DNA from: Streptomyces sp. NBS 14/10
GTDB taxonomy: Bacteria; Actinomycetota; Actinomycetes; Streptomycetales; Streptomycetaceae
Assembly: GCF_002224125.1 (NCBI RefSeq)
Contig: NZ_NCSM01000007.1
Location: forward strand, 793,371 to 857,370
Reading direction: 5' to 3'
DNA length: 64,000 nucleotides
In this document: piece by piece, positions 18,991-29,848 of the stretch
How positions within the stretch are numbered: the first letter of the stretch is position 1
How the letters are laid out: every line of letters begins with the position of its first letter
Position numbers and translations under genes: made by a program
Notes under the pieces: model-generated
Databases searched by the model: none
Seen by the model: only the letters and a program-made list of their open reading frames with translations
Told to the model about the DNA's origin: nothing

Positions 18991-20070
18991 ATGCGCCACC
19001 ACATATCCGGATCCGGGCGAGCGGTCGTATCCGCAGTCGCACTCGCCGTCGCACTCACCGCCTGCTCCGGATCCGACGGTGGAGCGGACTCTTCCGACAA
19101 GAGCGGCAAGGACAGCAAGACCGCCACGGACACATCGTCTTCGCCGAGCGGCGTCATCTCCCTCAAGGCGGCGCAGGACGTCCTGCTCAACTACGCGAAG
19201 ATCAACAACGAGGCCAACGCCGCACAGAATCCGAAGAAGATAGCCGAGGTCGAGGACGGCGCGCTGCGGCAGCAGAGTCAGGCGACGTTCACCCAGTTCA
19301 AGACCCTGCCGAAAAAGGAACGGGATTCCTACCGGGTCCCCTTCTACTATCCGGTCAAGGGCGCCCACTTCTACATTCCCCCCAAGGGCTCCGAGAACGT
19401 CTTCTTCGTCGACACCCGCATCACCGGCAAGAACATCGACGAGGGCCGCCGCCGGCTGATCGCCTTCAAACAGACGAAGGGCAACGAGGGTGCCGCCTGG
19501 AAGGCGGTGGGCGTCGGCAACCTCGACAGCAAGAACAAGATGCCGAAGATCCAGCTGGACGGCGACGGATTCGCCTCAGTGCTCAAGGATTCGGACCAGG
19601 TGGGCGGCACGAAGCTCGCCGAGCTGCACGGACTCTCCCAGGACTTCTATCTGACCGGCGGCAAGAGCGCGGACCGCACGTTCGCTCAGAACGCGTTCGT
19701 GAAGAGCTGGAAGAAGGACTACGCGGACCGCGCCGACTTCCCCGACGGCTGCGTCAACGGCAAATACAAGGCCGCCCCCACCGCGGACGACACGGTGTAC
19801 GGACTCAAGACCGCCGACGGTGGCGCCGTGACCCTGTACGGCTTCGGCATCGACTACCTTAACTGGCCGAAGTCCGACGGCATGAACTGCACCACCGTCA
19901 TGCAGATCGGCAACATGCCCACGGTCACGGACGTCTACCTGGACGGCAGGGACACCTCCACCTTCCTGACCCGGACCGATTCGTCGCTCACCATGGCTGT
20001 CGTACCGCCTTCCGGCAAGCGGGTCCAGGTCACCGGATACAGCTTCCAACTCATCGACGCCAAGGGCTGA
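18991..20070 (+). CDS. Lipoprotein of unknown function
   Basis: A 359-residue protein with a lipobox (ALTAC) at residues 21-25 after a hydrophobic signal. A Gly/Ser/Asp/Lys-rich linker follows, then a globular domain with ISLKAAQDVLLNYAKINNEA near residue 55. It ends VQVTGYSFQLIDAKG. Several segments (FYYPVKGAHFYIPPKG and DGGAVTLYGFGIDYLNW) suggest a beta-rich extracellular domain. It resembles the many streptomycete lipoproteins without assigned role. It is convergent with the large sensor-like gene, 6 bases apart. Confidence 0.8.
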   Translation: MRHHISGSGRAVVSAVALAVALTACSGSDGGADSSDKSGKDSKTATDTSSSPSGVISLKAAQDVLLNYAKINNEANAAQNPKKIAEVEDGALRQQSQATFTQFKTLPKKERDSYRVPFYYPVKGAHFYIPPKGSENVFFVDTRITGKNIDEGRRRLIAFKQTKGNEGAAWKAVGVGNLDSKNKMPKIQLDGDGFASVLKDSDQVGGTKLAELHGLSQDFYLTGGKSADRTFAQNAFVKSWKKDYADRADFPDGCVNGKYKAAPTADDTVYGLKTADGGAVTLYGFGIDYLNWPKSDGMNCTTVMQIGNMPTVTDVYLDGRDTSTFLTRTDSSLTMAVVPPSGKRVQVTGYSFQLIDAKG

Positions 20071-20076
20071 CGCGGC

Positions 20077-22926
20077 TCAGCCGTCCTTCGGGCAGGCGAA
20101 CTCACCGTTCGGCCCCCAGCGTTCGACCCGGCCCGTGTTCTGCGCGAACGCGCCGCAGAACAGGACCGGTTCGGAGCCCTTGGCCGTGTGGTGCAGGATC
20201 ACCAGCGGCTTGTCGCGTGAGACCCTGGCGCCCCGCCCGAAGTCCAGATAGCCGCTGGCACCTTCCTTGCTGATGCCGTTGTCGAGGCTGATCTGCACAT
20301 TGGACCGCTCCACGTCGCCGGTGCTGGCGAATGCCTCGTTGGCCGCGGCGGCCATCAGCTGCATCGCGTCATGGGCCAGCGCCGCCCGGCCGTCGTTGCG
20401 CCACAGGTCCTTGGCGCCGAACGCCGCGGCGTATTCGGCGTTGAACTCCTTGGTGATGTCACTGCCGCGCGGATGACCGGCCGGCAGCACATGGGCCGTG
20501 TGGTAGAGCCGCAGCCAGGGACGGTCCTCGTATTCGCCGGACAGGGCGGCGGTGGTCAGCTCATTGCCGCCCAGGACCGTCAGCTTCCGCCCCTCGCAGG
20601 AGGTGTCGTCCCCGAAGACATCGAGGAACGCGGTGAACTCACGCGCCCGGGACGCCCAGTACAGCACCGTACGAGGCTGCTCCTTGATCCGCTCGCAGAC
20701 CGCGTCCGCCACGTCCTCGATACTGTCCTGCCGCGTGACGCGGCCCCCGCCCGGCTCCGGGGCGCCGCCGGACCGGCCGCCGGGTGAGTACTCCAGCTTG
20801 GACCAGTCCCCGCCGAACTGCTCGGCGAAGAGATCTCCGATCTCGTTGCTGTACAGATCCTGGGGGTCCTGGACCACCACCGCGGCCTCGGCCGGGGAAC
20901 ACCCGCCCGAGCCGCTGTCCGTGATGTTTCCCCGGTGGGCGAAGTCGGCCTCGATCCGCGCCTCGCGGCTGTTGGTCGGCGCCACCCGGCGGTAGTAGCG
21001 GCTCCCGTCCATCGCGTCGGCCGTGGCCGTGGTGCCGACCACGGGAATCTTCGCCCGGCCCAGCTCGCGGATGGCTCCCTGAGTCTGCTTCAGGCTCTTC
21101 GAGAAGCCCACCACGCCGATGATGTCGGAGCCCTTCCGCCCCGCCTCCACGACCACCTGCCGCGCACGGCTCTCGGCGTCCTTGAACTCCTCGCCCGCGT
21201 TGAGCATCCGCACGCGCAGCCATACTTTCCGCTCGTCGTTGCGCGCTTCGTCGTTGAGGGCGCGCTGGGCCAGTGCGATACCGCGCAGCTCCGGTACGGC
21301 GCCGTTGTACCGCTGGCCCTCCTGGTCCCTGGCGACCTCCGCCCCGATGTGCACGACCGTACGGGCCTCGACCCCGCGCCGCCGCACCGCCTCGTCGACC
21401 CGCCCGTTCTCCTCCTCGACCATGCGCGCCGCGGCCTCGTACTGCTGACGGGGCGGTGCCGCGCTCAGCTCCGCCCGGCCCGAGAGCGGGCCGCCGGCCT
21501 GGCCGCCGAGACAGGTGTCGTCCCGGCCACCGATCGTCATGGGGATCAGCCACGCCCCCAGCACACTCGCCACCGCCACCAGCGCCACCCCCTCCAGCAC
21601 CACCTCGGCGACCGGGCCCATCCGGAAGTCCGGCGGCGAGACCGGGCCAGAACGGGGCCCGGAGCGCGGCCGGGTGCCCGGCGGCAGCGGCGCCAACGGC
21701 GCGAGCAGGGGCTCGAGGTCGCCCTCGGGCGCCCCGGTGGCGTGGTCCAGCGCCGCGGCGGCGTCCGACAGCCTGGCGCAGCGCTCCCCCGGGACCGCCG
21801 CCCCGGCCGGGCCCGCGGCCACCACGACCACGGCCGCGCACGACAGCTCTTCGGCCGCGGTCCCGTACTCCCGCAGAAAGCGCGCCGCCGGATCGCCGCT
21901 TCCACCGTCCGCCAGCTCCAGCAGCACGGTGAAGCGGGTGGCCCTCCGGCGCCGCCATGGCGAGACCCGTCCGGGACCGGCCGCGGCCTTCAGATCCGCC
22001 AGCAGCGCGCGCAGCAGCAACTGCTCCAGCCCGTCCGGCGCCCCGTCCCCTGCCCCGTCTCCCGTTTCGTCCTGCGGCGCGGCCGAGTCCGCCAGCTGCG
22101 CGACGCTGTCGAAGAACTCCTCGGCGCGCCGCCCATGGCCGATGTCCCGCCAGTCGGCGAACCAGCCGGTCGAGCGCGACCACAGCAGCCGACGGGTGCA
22201 GCGGCGCGCCCACCACCAGCGCGGAAGGACCTGCAGCACCGGGCGGGCGACGGCGCCCAGCACCAGCCCGATCCAGCCCGGGCTCTGCGCCGCGCTCTGC
22301 GCGGTCGGCGGATCACCCCCGCCCAGCCGCCATAACGTCCGCAGCACCGGTCCTCGTCCGCGGCGCCCCTCGTAACAGCGGTCGCGCAGCTGCTCGCCGG
22401 TGAGCGGCGGAGCCTCGGGGCCCTGCTCCAGGGCGCGTTCGACGACGTCGCGCATCAGCTCGAAGTCCCGCAGGCGCAGCCGCCCGGTCCTGGGCGGAAC
22501 GTCCTCGCACAGCCGCTGCCCGACGGCCAGCGTCAATGGGCGGCGCCCCCGCGCGGCACGCGCCGCCTCGGCCGCCCCCAGCGCGGCGTACGGCACCAGC
22601 TTGCCGCCGCGCTCGCGGCGCAGACACCGTTCCAGACCGCGCACAGCCCCGTGCGCCCGCCCGGCCGGGCCCTCGCCCCCGTCCTCACCCCCACCGTCGC
22701 CTTCGCCGCCCTCGGCAAGCAGCACCACAGGCGGCAGCACATCGCGCGCCGCGGCCCGCCGGTCGTCCGGCACCACCGCCCGCTTGAACGCCGCCATGAA
22801 CTCGTCGGCGCCGTCCCCCTCCAGAAGCCTCGCGCCCTCCTGACGCCCTCTCCTCGCCACCGCCATCGCCCCCAAATCCCTCCACGCGCCCGTCCCCCGT
22901 GCGCGATGTCCGTTTGCGATCCCCAC
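20077..22926 (-). CDS. Membrane protein with cytoplasmic helical region and type 1 periplasmic-binding ectodomain
   Basis: A 949-residue protein. Residues 1-420 are probably cytoplasmic, Ala/Arg/Glu-rich, with segments like those next to NTPase domains (TRFTVLLELADGG, LSCAAVVVVAAG), but no Walker A motif was found. One membrane helix follows at about 455-480 (EGVALVAVASVLGAWLIPM). Residues 500-949 resemble the Leu/Ile/Val-type receptor fold: IIGVVGFSKSLKQTQGAI, AKIPVVGTTATADAMDGSRYYRRVAP, VLYWASRAREFTAFLDVFGD and HDAMQLMAAAANEAF. This layout suggests a transmembrane sensor rather than a transporter component, as no permease or ATPase gene is adjacent. The GTG start is uncertain; ATG sites lie 33 bases up and 60 down. 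Confidence 0.65.
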   Translation of the reverse strand: MGIANGHRARGTGAWRDLGAMAVARRGRQEGARLLEGDGADEFMAAFKRAVVPDDRRAAARDVLPPVVLLAEGGEGDGGGEDGGEGPAGRAHGAVRGLERCLRRERGGKLVPYAALGAAEAARAARGRRPLTLAVGQRLCEDVPPRTGRLRLRDFELMRDVVERALEQGPEAPPLTGEQLRDRCYEGRRGRGPVLRTLWRLGGGDPPTAQSAAQSPGWIGLVLGAVARPVLQVLPRWWWARRCTRRLLWSRSTGWFADWRDIGHGRRAEEFFDSVAQLADSAAPQDETGDGAGDGAPDGLEQLLLRALLADLKAAAGPGRVSPWRRRRATRFTVLLELADGGSGDPAARFLREYGTAAEELSCAAVVVVAAGPAGAAVPGERCARLSDAAAALDHATGAPEGDLEPLLAPLAPLPPGTRPRSGPRSGPVSPPDFRMGPVAEVVLEGVALVAVASVLGAWLIPMTIGGRDDTCLGGQAGGPLSGRAELSAAPPRQQYEAAARMVEEENGRVDEAVRRRGVEARTVVHIGAEVARDQEGQRYNGAVPELRGIALAQRALNDEARNDERKVWLRVRMLNAGEEFKDAESRARQVVVEAGRKGSDIIGVVGFSKSLKQTQGAIRELGRAKIPVVGTTATADAMDGSRYYRRVAPTNSREARIEADFAHRGNITDSGSGGCSPAEAAVVVQDPQDLYSNEIGDLFAEQFGGDWSKLEYSPGGRSGGAPEPGGGRVTRQDSIEDVADAVCERIKEQPRTVLYWASRAREFTAFLDVFGDDTSCEGRKLTVLGGNELTTAALSGEYEDRPWLRLYHTAHVLPAGHPRGSDITKEFNAEYAAAFGAKDLWRNDGRAALAHDAMQLMAAAANEAFASTGDVERSNVQISLDNGISKEGASGYLDFGRGARVSRDKPLVILHHTAKGSEPVLFCGAFAQNTGRVERWGPNGEFACPKDG

Positions 22927-22943
22927 CTCTCATACACACGAAA

Positions 22944-22972
22944 CCTCCCGCCGGATCCATACCGGCGGGAGG
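22944..22972 (-). terminator. Terminator after iolA
   Basis: An 11-bp perfect inverted repeat, CCTCCCGCCGG (22944-22954) and CCGGCGGGAGG (22962-22972), with a 7-base loop, is 57 bases downstream of the iolA stop. Between them are ACGA/AACC tetranucleotide runs (about 22980-23012). Confidence 0.8.
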
Positions 22973-23028
22973 CTTCACTCGAACGAACGAACCAACCAAC
23001 GAGCGATCGATCAGAAACTGACCGCCCC

Positions 23029-24534
<1,506 letters not shown>

Positions 24535-24576
24535 GGGTGCGGAGCCTTTCTCTTCGTAAACCGGACGGTGACCAGG

Positions 24577-26466
24577 TCAGAGGTGGCGGCGGCGGGCCGC
24601 GGCCTGTCGGTCGTAGGTTTCGCGGGCCTTGACGGCCGCGGGGCGGGTCGCGGTCTGGGCGACAGGCACGTCCCACCACGCCTGAGCCGCGGGCGCGCCC
24701 GGCACCGGGCCGGCCGTTTCGGTCTCCACATAGACGCAGGTGGGCCGGTCCGAGGCGCGCGCGGCGGCCAGCGCCGCGCGCAACTCGGCCACGCTCCCGG
24801 CGCGGATCACCTCCATACCGAGCGAGGCGGCGTTGGTCGCCAGATCGACCGGGAGCGGGTCGCCGGTGTACGTGCCGTCGGCGGCGCGAAAGCGGTAGGC
24901 GGTGCCGAAACGCTCACCACCAGTCTCCTCCGACAGGCCGCCGATGGAGGCGTAGCCGTGGTTCTGGATCAGCACAATGTTGATGTTGATGCCTTCCTGG
25001 ACCGCGGTGACGATCTCGGTCGGCATCATCAGATACGTACCGTCCCCGACCAGCGCCCACACCGGGCGGTCGGGCGCCGCGAGCCGGACGCCGATGGCGG
25101 CCGGGATCTCGTAGCCCATGCAGGAGTAGCCGTATTCGAGGTGGTACTGGCGCGGCGAGCGGGCCCGCCACAGCTTGTGCAGATCGCCGGGGAGCGAACC
25201 GGCGGCGTTGATGACGACGTCGTCGTCGCCGACGGTCTGGTCCAGGGCGCCCAGGACCTGGGTCTGGGAGGGCCGGGCGGACTCGTCGTCCGCGGCGTAC
25301 GCGGCGTCGACCCGCTGCTCCCAGCGCGCCTTCCCGGCGGCGTACTCGGCCTCGTACCCCTCCTCGACCCGGTGCCCGGCCAGCGCCTGGGTCAGCGCCT
25401 CAAGACCGGCGCGGGCGTCGGCGACCAGGGTCGTCGCGCTCAGCTTGTGGGCGTCGAACGGCGCGATGTTGAGGTTGAGGAAGCGGACGGCGGGGTCGGC
25501 GAAGAGGGTCGCGGAGGCGGTGGTGAAGTCGCTGTAGCGGGTGCCCACGCCGATGACCAGGTCGGCGGTGCGGGCCAGGTCGTCCGCGACGGAGGTGCCG
25601 GTGTGCCCGATGCCGCCGATGTCGGCGGGGTGGTCATGGCACAGCGAGCCCTTGCCCGCCTGGGTGGAGGCGACGGGGATGCCGGTGGCGTCGACGAGCG
25701 CGCGCAAGGCGTCCTCGGCCTCGCTGTGGTGGATGCCGCCGCCCGCGACGATCAGCGGCCGCCGGGCGGCGCGTACGGCCTGGGCGGCCGCGGCGAGCTC
25801 GGCCGGCTCGGGCGCGGGGCGGCGTACATGCCAGACGCGGTCGGCGAAGAACTCCTCGGGCCAGTCGTACGCCTCGGCCTGGACGTCCTGCGGGAAGGCG
25901 AGGGTGACGGCGCCGGTGTCGGCCGGATCGGCGAGCACCCGCATGGCCTGGAGCGCGGCCGGGATCAGCGACTCGGGGCGGACGATCCGGTCGAAGTAGC
26001 GGGAGACCGGCCGCAGACAGTCGTTGACCGACACATCGCCCGCGAAGGGAACCTCCAGCTGCTGCAGCACCGGGTCGGCGGGGCGGGTCGCGAAGGTGTC
26101 GCCGGGCAGCAGCAGCACGGGCAGCCGGTTGACGGTGGCCAGGGCGGCGCCGGTGACCAGGTTGGTGGCCCCGGGGCCGATGGAGGTGGTGACGGCCTGG
26201 GCGGCGAGCCGGTTGGACTGGCGGGCGTAGCCGACGGCCGCGTGCACCATGGCCTGCTCGTTGCGGCCCTGGAGGTACGGCATGGTGTCCTGGCCGGTCT
26301 CCAGCAGCGCCTGGCCGAGGCCCGCCACATTGCCGTGGCCGAAGATGCCCCAGCAGGCGTTGATGAGGCGCCGGCGCGTCCCGTCGCGCTCGGTGTACTG
26401 GTGGGCCAGGAACTCCACCAGGGCCTGGGCCGTGGTGAGCCTGCGGGTGGCTCCGGCTCCACTCAT
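24577..26466 (-). CDS. iolD: 3D-(3,5/4)-trihydroxycyclohexane-1,2-dione hydrolase
   Basis: A 629-residue ThDP-dependent enzyme. The N-terminal pyrimidine-binding part contains AVGYARQSNRLAAQAVTTSIGPGATN. The C-terminal cofactor motif is ALVGDGTYLMMPTEIVTAVQEG followed by LIQNHGYASIGGLSEE. It opens the ring of the trione from IolE to give 5-deoxy-glucuronate. Its length fits IolD (about 640). The ATG start overlaps the iolB stop by 4 bases. Confidence 0.94.
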   Translation of the reverse strand: MSGAGATRRLTTAQALVEFLAHQYTERDGTRRRLINACWGIFGHGNVAGLGQALLETGQDTMPYLQGRNEQAMVHAAVGYARQSNRLAAQAVTTSIGPGATNLVTGAALATVNRLPVLLLPGDTFATRPADPVLQQLEVPFAGDVSVNDCLRPVSRYFDRIVRPESLIPAALQAMRVLADPADTGAVTLAFPQDVQAEAYDWPEEFFADRVWHVRRPAPEPAELAAAAQAVRAARRPLIVAGGGIHHSEAEDALRALVDATGIPVASTQAGKGSLCHDHPADIGGIGHTGTSVADDLARTADLVIGVGTRYSDFTTASATLFADPAVRFLNLNIAPFDAHKLSATTLVADARAGLEALTQALAGHRVEEGYEAEYAAGKARWEQRVDAAYAADDESARPSQTQVLGALDQTVGDDDVVINAAGSLPGDLHKLWRARSPRQYHLEYGYSCMGYEIPAAIGVRLAAPDRPVWALVGDGTYLMMPTEIVTAVQEGININIVLIQNHGYASIGGLSEETGGERFGTAYRFRAADGTYTGDPLPVDLATNAASLGMEVIRAGSVAELRAALAAARASDRPTCVYVETETAGPVPGAPAAQAWWDVPVAQTATRPAAVKARETYDRQAAARRRHL

Positions 26467-27413
26467 CGTGTGTCTCCCGTGGGGGCGTCAGGGTCGGCAG
26501 GTGCGTCAGGGGCGTTGTAGAGGGGAAGGCGGGGGTCGACGGCCCGGTCCGGCCAAGTAGCGCGGATCCAGGCGTGGTCGGGGTGGTCGCAGATCAGCCA
26601 GTCGCGCTCCTGGCCGGGGCCCGCCATGACGTTGAGGTAGTACATGTCGTGGCCGGGGGCGGCGATGGACGGGCCGTGCCAGCCGTCGGGGATCAGGACC
26701 ACGTCGCCGGAGCGGACCTCGGCGAGCACGTCCGTACCGCGGCCGTGGCCGGAGGGCGAGACCCGCTGGTAGCCGACGCCTTCGCTGCCGTGTGCCTCGG
26801 CGATCTCGAAGTAGTAGATCTCCTCCAGCTCGGACTCCTCGCCCGGACGGCACTCGTCGTGCTTGTGCGGCGGGTAGGAGGACCAGTTGCCGCCGGGGGT
26901 CAGCACCTCGACCGCGATCAGCTTGTCACACTCAAAGACCCCCGCCGCGCCGAAGTTGTTGACCTGGCGGGAGCAGTTGCCGGTGCCACGCAGCTCGACG
27001 GGGACGGCGGAGGCCGGTCCGTAGCGGGCGGGCAGCCGGCGCTCGCAGCGGGCGCCGGTCAGCGCGAATCGCCCGCCGGCCGCGCTGGCGATCCGCGCGT
27101 GCGCGTCGCGCGGCAGATACGCGAAGTCGGTGACGCCGCTGAACACGCTGTCCCGGCCGTGCAGTTCGAAGGTCCGGCCCTCGGTCTCCACGGTGCAGCC
27201 GCCGCTCAGCGGCAGCACGATCCACTCGCTGTCGCCGGTGGCCAGCTGCTGCGAGCCGCCGGCCGGCAGGTCGAGGACGCGCAGCGAGGAGTGGCCCCAT
27301 TCGGCCCGCGCGGGGTCGATGTCCACGGCGTACGGTCCGCCGGCCGCCTTGCCGGCCTGCAGATGGAAGCCGGTGGAACTGGTGTAACCGGCGTAAGGAT
27401 CGCTAGTGGTCAT
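26463..27413 (-). CDS. iolB: 5-deoxy-glucuronate isomerase
   Basis: A 316-residue cupin-fold isomerase. Metal-ligand-type motifs are SYPPHKHDECRPGEESELEE and IPDGWHGPSIAAPGHDMYYLN, both strongly conserved in IolB. It converts 5-deoxy-D-glucuronate to 2-deoxy-5-keto-D-gluconate in the cytosol. It lies between the aldolase-like gene (57-base gap) and iolD (overlap). The ATG start is 27413. Confidence 0.94.
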   Translation of the reverse strand: MTTSDPYAGYTSSTGFHLQAGKAAGGPYAVDIDPARAEWGHSSLRVLDLPAGGSQQLATGDSEWIVLPLSGGCTVETEGRTFELHGRDSVFSGVTDFAYLPRDAHARIASAAGGRFALTGARCERRLPARYGPASAVPVELRGTGNCSRQVNNFGAAGVFECDKLIAVEVLTPGGNWSSYPPHKHDECRPGEESELEEIYYFEIAEAHGSEGVGYQRVSPSGHGRGTDVLAEVRSGDVVLIPDGWHGPSIAAPGHDMYYLNVMAGPGQERDWLICDHPDHAWIRATWPDRAVDPRLPLYNAPDAPADPDAPTGDTR

Positions 27414-27470
27414 GTCGTCAGTCTCCGCCTTGTTCCCTGGTCCTGGCGCTGTTCCCTGGTCCCGGCGCCG

Positions 27471-28364
27471 TCACAGCAGTCCGACGGCCGTGTCGACGGC
27501 CTGCTCGACGCTGCCCTCCGCCGGGTAGAGCAGCGCCCGGCCGACCACCAGGCCCTGGACGGTGGGCAGGCTCAGCGCCTTGCGCCACTTCTCGTACGCG
27601 CCCTCCTGGTCCCGCGGGCTCTTGCCGACGTCCCCGCCGAGCAGCACCGCGGGCAGCATGGAGGTCTCCATGACGGCGGCCATGTCGTCGGCGTCCTCGG
27701 TGACCGGCACCTTCAGCCAGGTGTACGCGGAGGTCCCGGCGAGCCCGGAGGTGATGGCGATGGACTTGGTGACGGCCTCGGCGCTCAGGTCGTTGGTGAC
27801 CTTGCCGTCGATCCGGCGGGAGATGAAGGGCTCGACGAAGATGGGCAGCCGGCGCTCGGCCATCTCGTCGATGGCTCTGGCCGTCGACACCATGGTGGCC
27901 AGCGAGCCCTCGTCGGAGTAGTCGATGCGCAGCAGCAGCTTGCCGGCGTCGAAGCCGAGCCGGGCGATGTCCTGGGGGCGGTGGCCGGTGAAGCGGTCGT
28001 CGAGTTCGAAGGAGGCGCCGGCCAGGCCGCCGCGGTTCATCGAGCCCATGACGACCTTGTTGTCGAGGGCGCCGAGCAGCAGCAGGTCCTCGAGGATGTC
28101 GGCGGTGGCGAGCACGCCGTCGACGCCGGGGCGGGACAGCGCCACGCACAGCCGCTCCAGCAGTTCGGTGCGGTTGGCCATGGCCAGCTTGTGGCCTCCG
28201 ACGGCGAGGGCGCCGCGCGCGGGGTGGTCGGCGGCCACGATCATCAGACGGCCGCTGTCGCCGACGAGGGGGCGCCGGACGCGGCGGGCGGCCGCCTCGG
28301 CGATCGCCTCCGGGTGCCGGGCCCGCACCTTGACCAGGTCGGAAATGCTGATACCGCTACTCAA
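27471..28364 (-). CDS. Cgl0159-family (beta/alpha)8 protein, probable DKGP aldolase of the iol pathway
   Basis: A 297-residue TIM-barrel protein of the DhnA/LacD-like class I aldolase type. Segments are MIVAADHPARGALAVGG, GVLATADILEDLLLLGALDNK, KLLLRIDYSDEGS, YTWLKVPVTED and VLLGGDVGKSP; the lysine of TWLKVPV is a candidate Schiff-base residue. The start is TTG 28364, after GAGGAG at 7-base spacing; longer readings cross a dispersed repeat. In Corynebacterium iol loci a related gene (Cgl0159) sits in the same place. No iolJ-type fructose-bisphosphate-like aldolase is present, so this protein most likely cleaves 2-deoxy-5-keto-gluconate 6-phosphate. That function is inferred. Confidence 0.82.
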   Translation of the reverse strand: MSSGISISDLVKVRARHPEAIAEAAARRVRRPLVGDSGRLMIVAADHPARGALAVGGHKLAMANRTELLERLCVALSRPGVDGVLATADILEDLLLLGALDNKVVMGSMNRGGLAGASFELDDRFTGHRPQDIARLGFDAGKLLLRIDYSDEGSLATMVSTARAIDEMAERRLPIFVEPFISRRIDGKVTNDLSAEAVTKSIAITSGLAGTSAYTWLKVPVTEDADDMAAVMETSMLPAVLLGGDVGKSPRDQEGAYEKWRKALSLPTVQGLVVGRALLYPAEGSVEQAVDTAVGLL

Positions 28365-28378
28365 CGGGTGCTCCTCTT

Positions 28379-28424
28379 TTTTAGGGCTCGGTTCTCCCCC
28401 AGCTACCGCTGGGAGGTGCCCCCT
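28379..28424. repeat. Dispersed palindromic repeat, copy A
   Basis: It contains TTTAGGGCTCGGTTC, then CCCAGC-TACC-GCTGGG (a 6-bp stem), then GAGGTGCCCCC. The same sequence with three differences occurs at 46923-46966. It lies just upstream of the aldolase start on the minus strand. Elements of this look are scattered through many Streptomyces genomes. Confidence 0.85.
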
Positions 28425-28610
28425 GGGGGCGCTACAGCCCCTGTCGACGGTCGACCACGCGGCGGTAGCCGCATATTGATTGCAGCCTCGCCCGCTCATT
28501 CCTCGCGGCCTCCGCGCGCTCTCCCTTTCGACAGCGGCCGCGCCCCTTCGGCTCACTCGCCGAAAGACGGGGGCGGGTGATCAAGAGAAGGGGTGGCTGG
28601 TCACCTGTGG

Positions 28611-29558
28611 TCAGTCCCCGGCGAGCAGGGCCTCGACCTCGGCTTCGGTGGGCATCGCGGAGGAGCAGGCGAGACGGGACGCGACAATGGCGCCCGCGGC
28701 GTTGGCGTACCGCATGATGCGCTCCAAGTCCCAGCCGGACAGCAGGCCGTGGCACAGGGATCCGCCGAACGAGTCGCCCGCGCCCAGGCCGTTGACGACC
28801 TCGACGGGGACCGGCGGCACCTCGGCCGTGGTGCCGTCGCGGTGTACGGCGAGTACGCCCTTGGGGCCCTGTTTGACGACGGCCAGCTCCACCCCCGCCT
28901 CCAGCAGGTGCTCGGCGCAGGCCGTGGGCTCCCGTACCCCGGTGGCGACCTCGCATTCGTCGAGGTTGCCGACGGCGACGGTGGCGTGGCGCAGCGCCTG
29001 GGCGTAGTACGGGCGGGCCTCGGCCGGGTCCGGCCAGAACATCGGCCGCCAGTCCAGGTCGAAGACGGTCGGGCCGGCCTTGGCGCGCGCCTCCAGGGCG
29101 GCCAGGGTGGCGGCGCGGCTGGGCTCTTCGCTGAGGCCGGTGCCGGTCATCCAGAAGATCCGGGCGGCGCGTACGGCGTCGAGGTCCAGCTCACCGGGGT
29201 GGATCTCCAGGTCGGGGGCTTTGGGCCGACGGTAGAAGTACAGCGGGAAGTCGTCGGGCGGGAAGATCTCGCAGAAGGTGACGGGGGTGGGGTAGGCGTC
29301 GACGGGGGTGACCCAGCGGTCGTCCACGCCGAACTCGCGCAGCGCCTGGTGGATGTACTCGCCGAAGGGGTCGGCCCCGGTGCGGCTGATCACCGCCGTG
29401 CGGCGGCCGAGCCGGGAGGCGGCCACCGCGACATTGGTCGCGGAGCCGCCGAGGAATTTGCCGAACGTCTCGACCTGCGGCAGGGGGACACCGATCTGCA
29501 GGGGATAGATGTCCACCCCGATCCGGCCCATCGTGATCAGGTCGTACGGCTCACTCAT
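28611..29558 (-). CDS. iolC: 5-dehydro-2-deoxygluconokinase
   Basis: A 315-residue PfkB-family kinase. The N-terminal motif is MGRIGVDIYPLQIGVPLPQV with FLGGSATNVAVAASRLGRR. The C-terminal signature is VVNGLGAGDSFGGSLCHGLL, with the catalytic Asp in GAGDSF. It phosphorylates 2-deoxy-5-keto-D-gluconate. The start is ATG 29558, after AAGGGG; an upstream GTG would add unrelated residues. A gap of about 246 bases separates it from the next gene, so the aldolase-B-D-A genes may have their own promoter. Confidence 0.93.
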   Translation of the reverse strand: MSEPYDLITMGRIGVDIYPLQIGVPLPQVETFGKFLGGSATNVAVAASRLGRRTAVISRTGADPFGEYIHQALREFGVDDRWVTPVDAYPTPVTFCEIFPPDDFPLYFYRRPKAPDLEIHPGELDLDAVRAARIFWMTGTGLSEEPSRAATLAALEARAKAGPTVFDLDWRPMFWPDPAEARPYYAQALRHATVAVGNLDECEVATGVREPTACAEHLLEAGVELAVVKQGPKGVLAVHRDGTTAEVPPVPVEVVNGLGAGDSFGGSLCHGLLSGWDLERIMRYANAAGAIVASRLACSSAMPTEAEVEALLAGD

Positions 29559-29676
29559 GCGTACCCCTTCAGGAAAGACGCAGCTCAGGCGGCAGCTCAG
29601 GCTCACGGTCCGCGCGATGTGCGGGCGGCTGTGGCCCTTCAGGTCTAAGGGTGTCCCCCGCCCCCTGTCAAGAATT

Positions 29677-29768
29677 TGTCCTTACATTCGGACCTTTCAA
29701 GAGCGCCGACGGGTGACGTTATCGCCTCGTTACGTCCAGATGAAATGTTGTCATGACAAAGCCTTGAC
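29677..29768. promoter_or_regulatory. Divergent iol control region
   Basis: The palindrome TTGTCATGACAA (29748-29759) fits the IolR consensus reported for Corynebacterium (KGWCHTRACA) exactly, and TGTCCTTACA (29677-29686) fits at 9 of 10. TTACGTCC (29730-29737) and AAGCCTTGAC (29759-29768) recur, in order, before the iolE gene at 32882-32912. The block lies between iolC (minus) and the binding-protein gene (plus). Confidence 0.6.
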
Positions 29769-29848
29769 AGCCGGCGGCCCCGGGGAGTTGGCTCCCCTTC
29801 GCAACGGCCGTGTCAACAACGGTCCCGGCTTGAGAGGTGCTGGAACAG

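Noticed and set aside
27420..28149. Alternative minus-strand open frame across the aldolase-like gene
   Set aside because: It is an out-of-frame Arg/Gly/Pro-rich shadow of the 27471-28364 gene.
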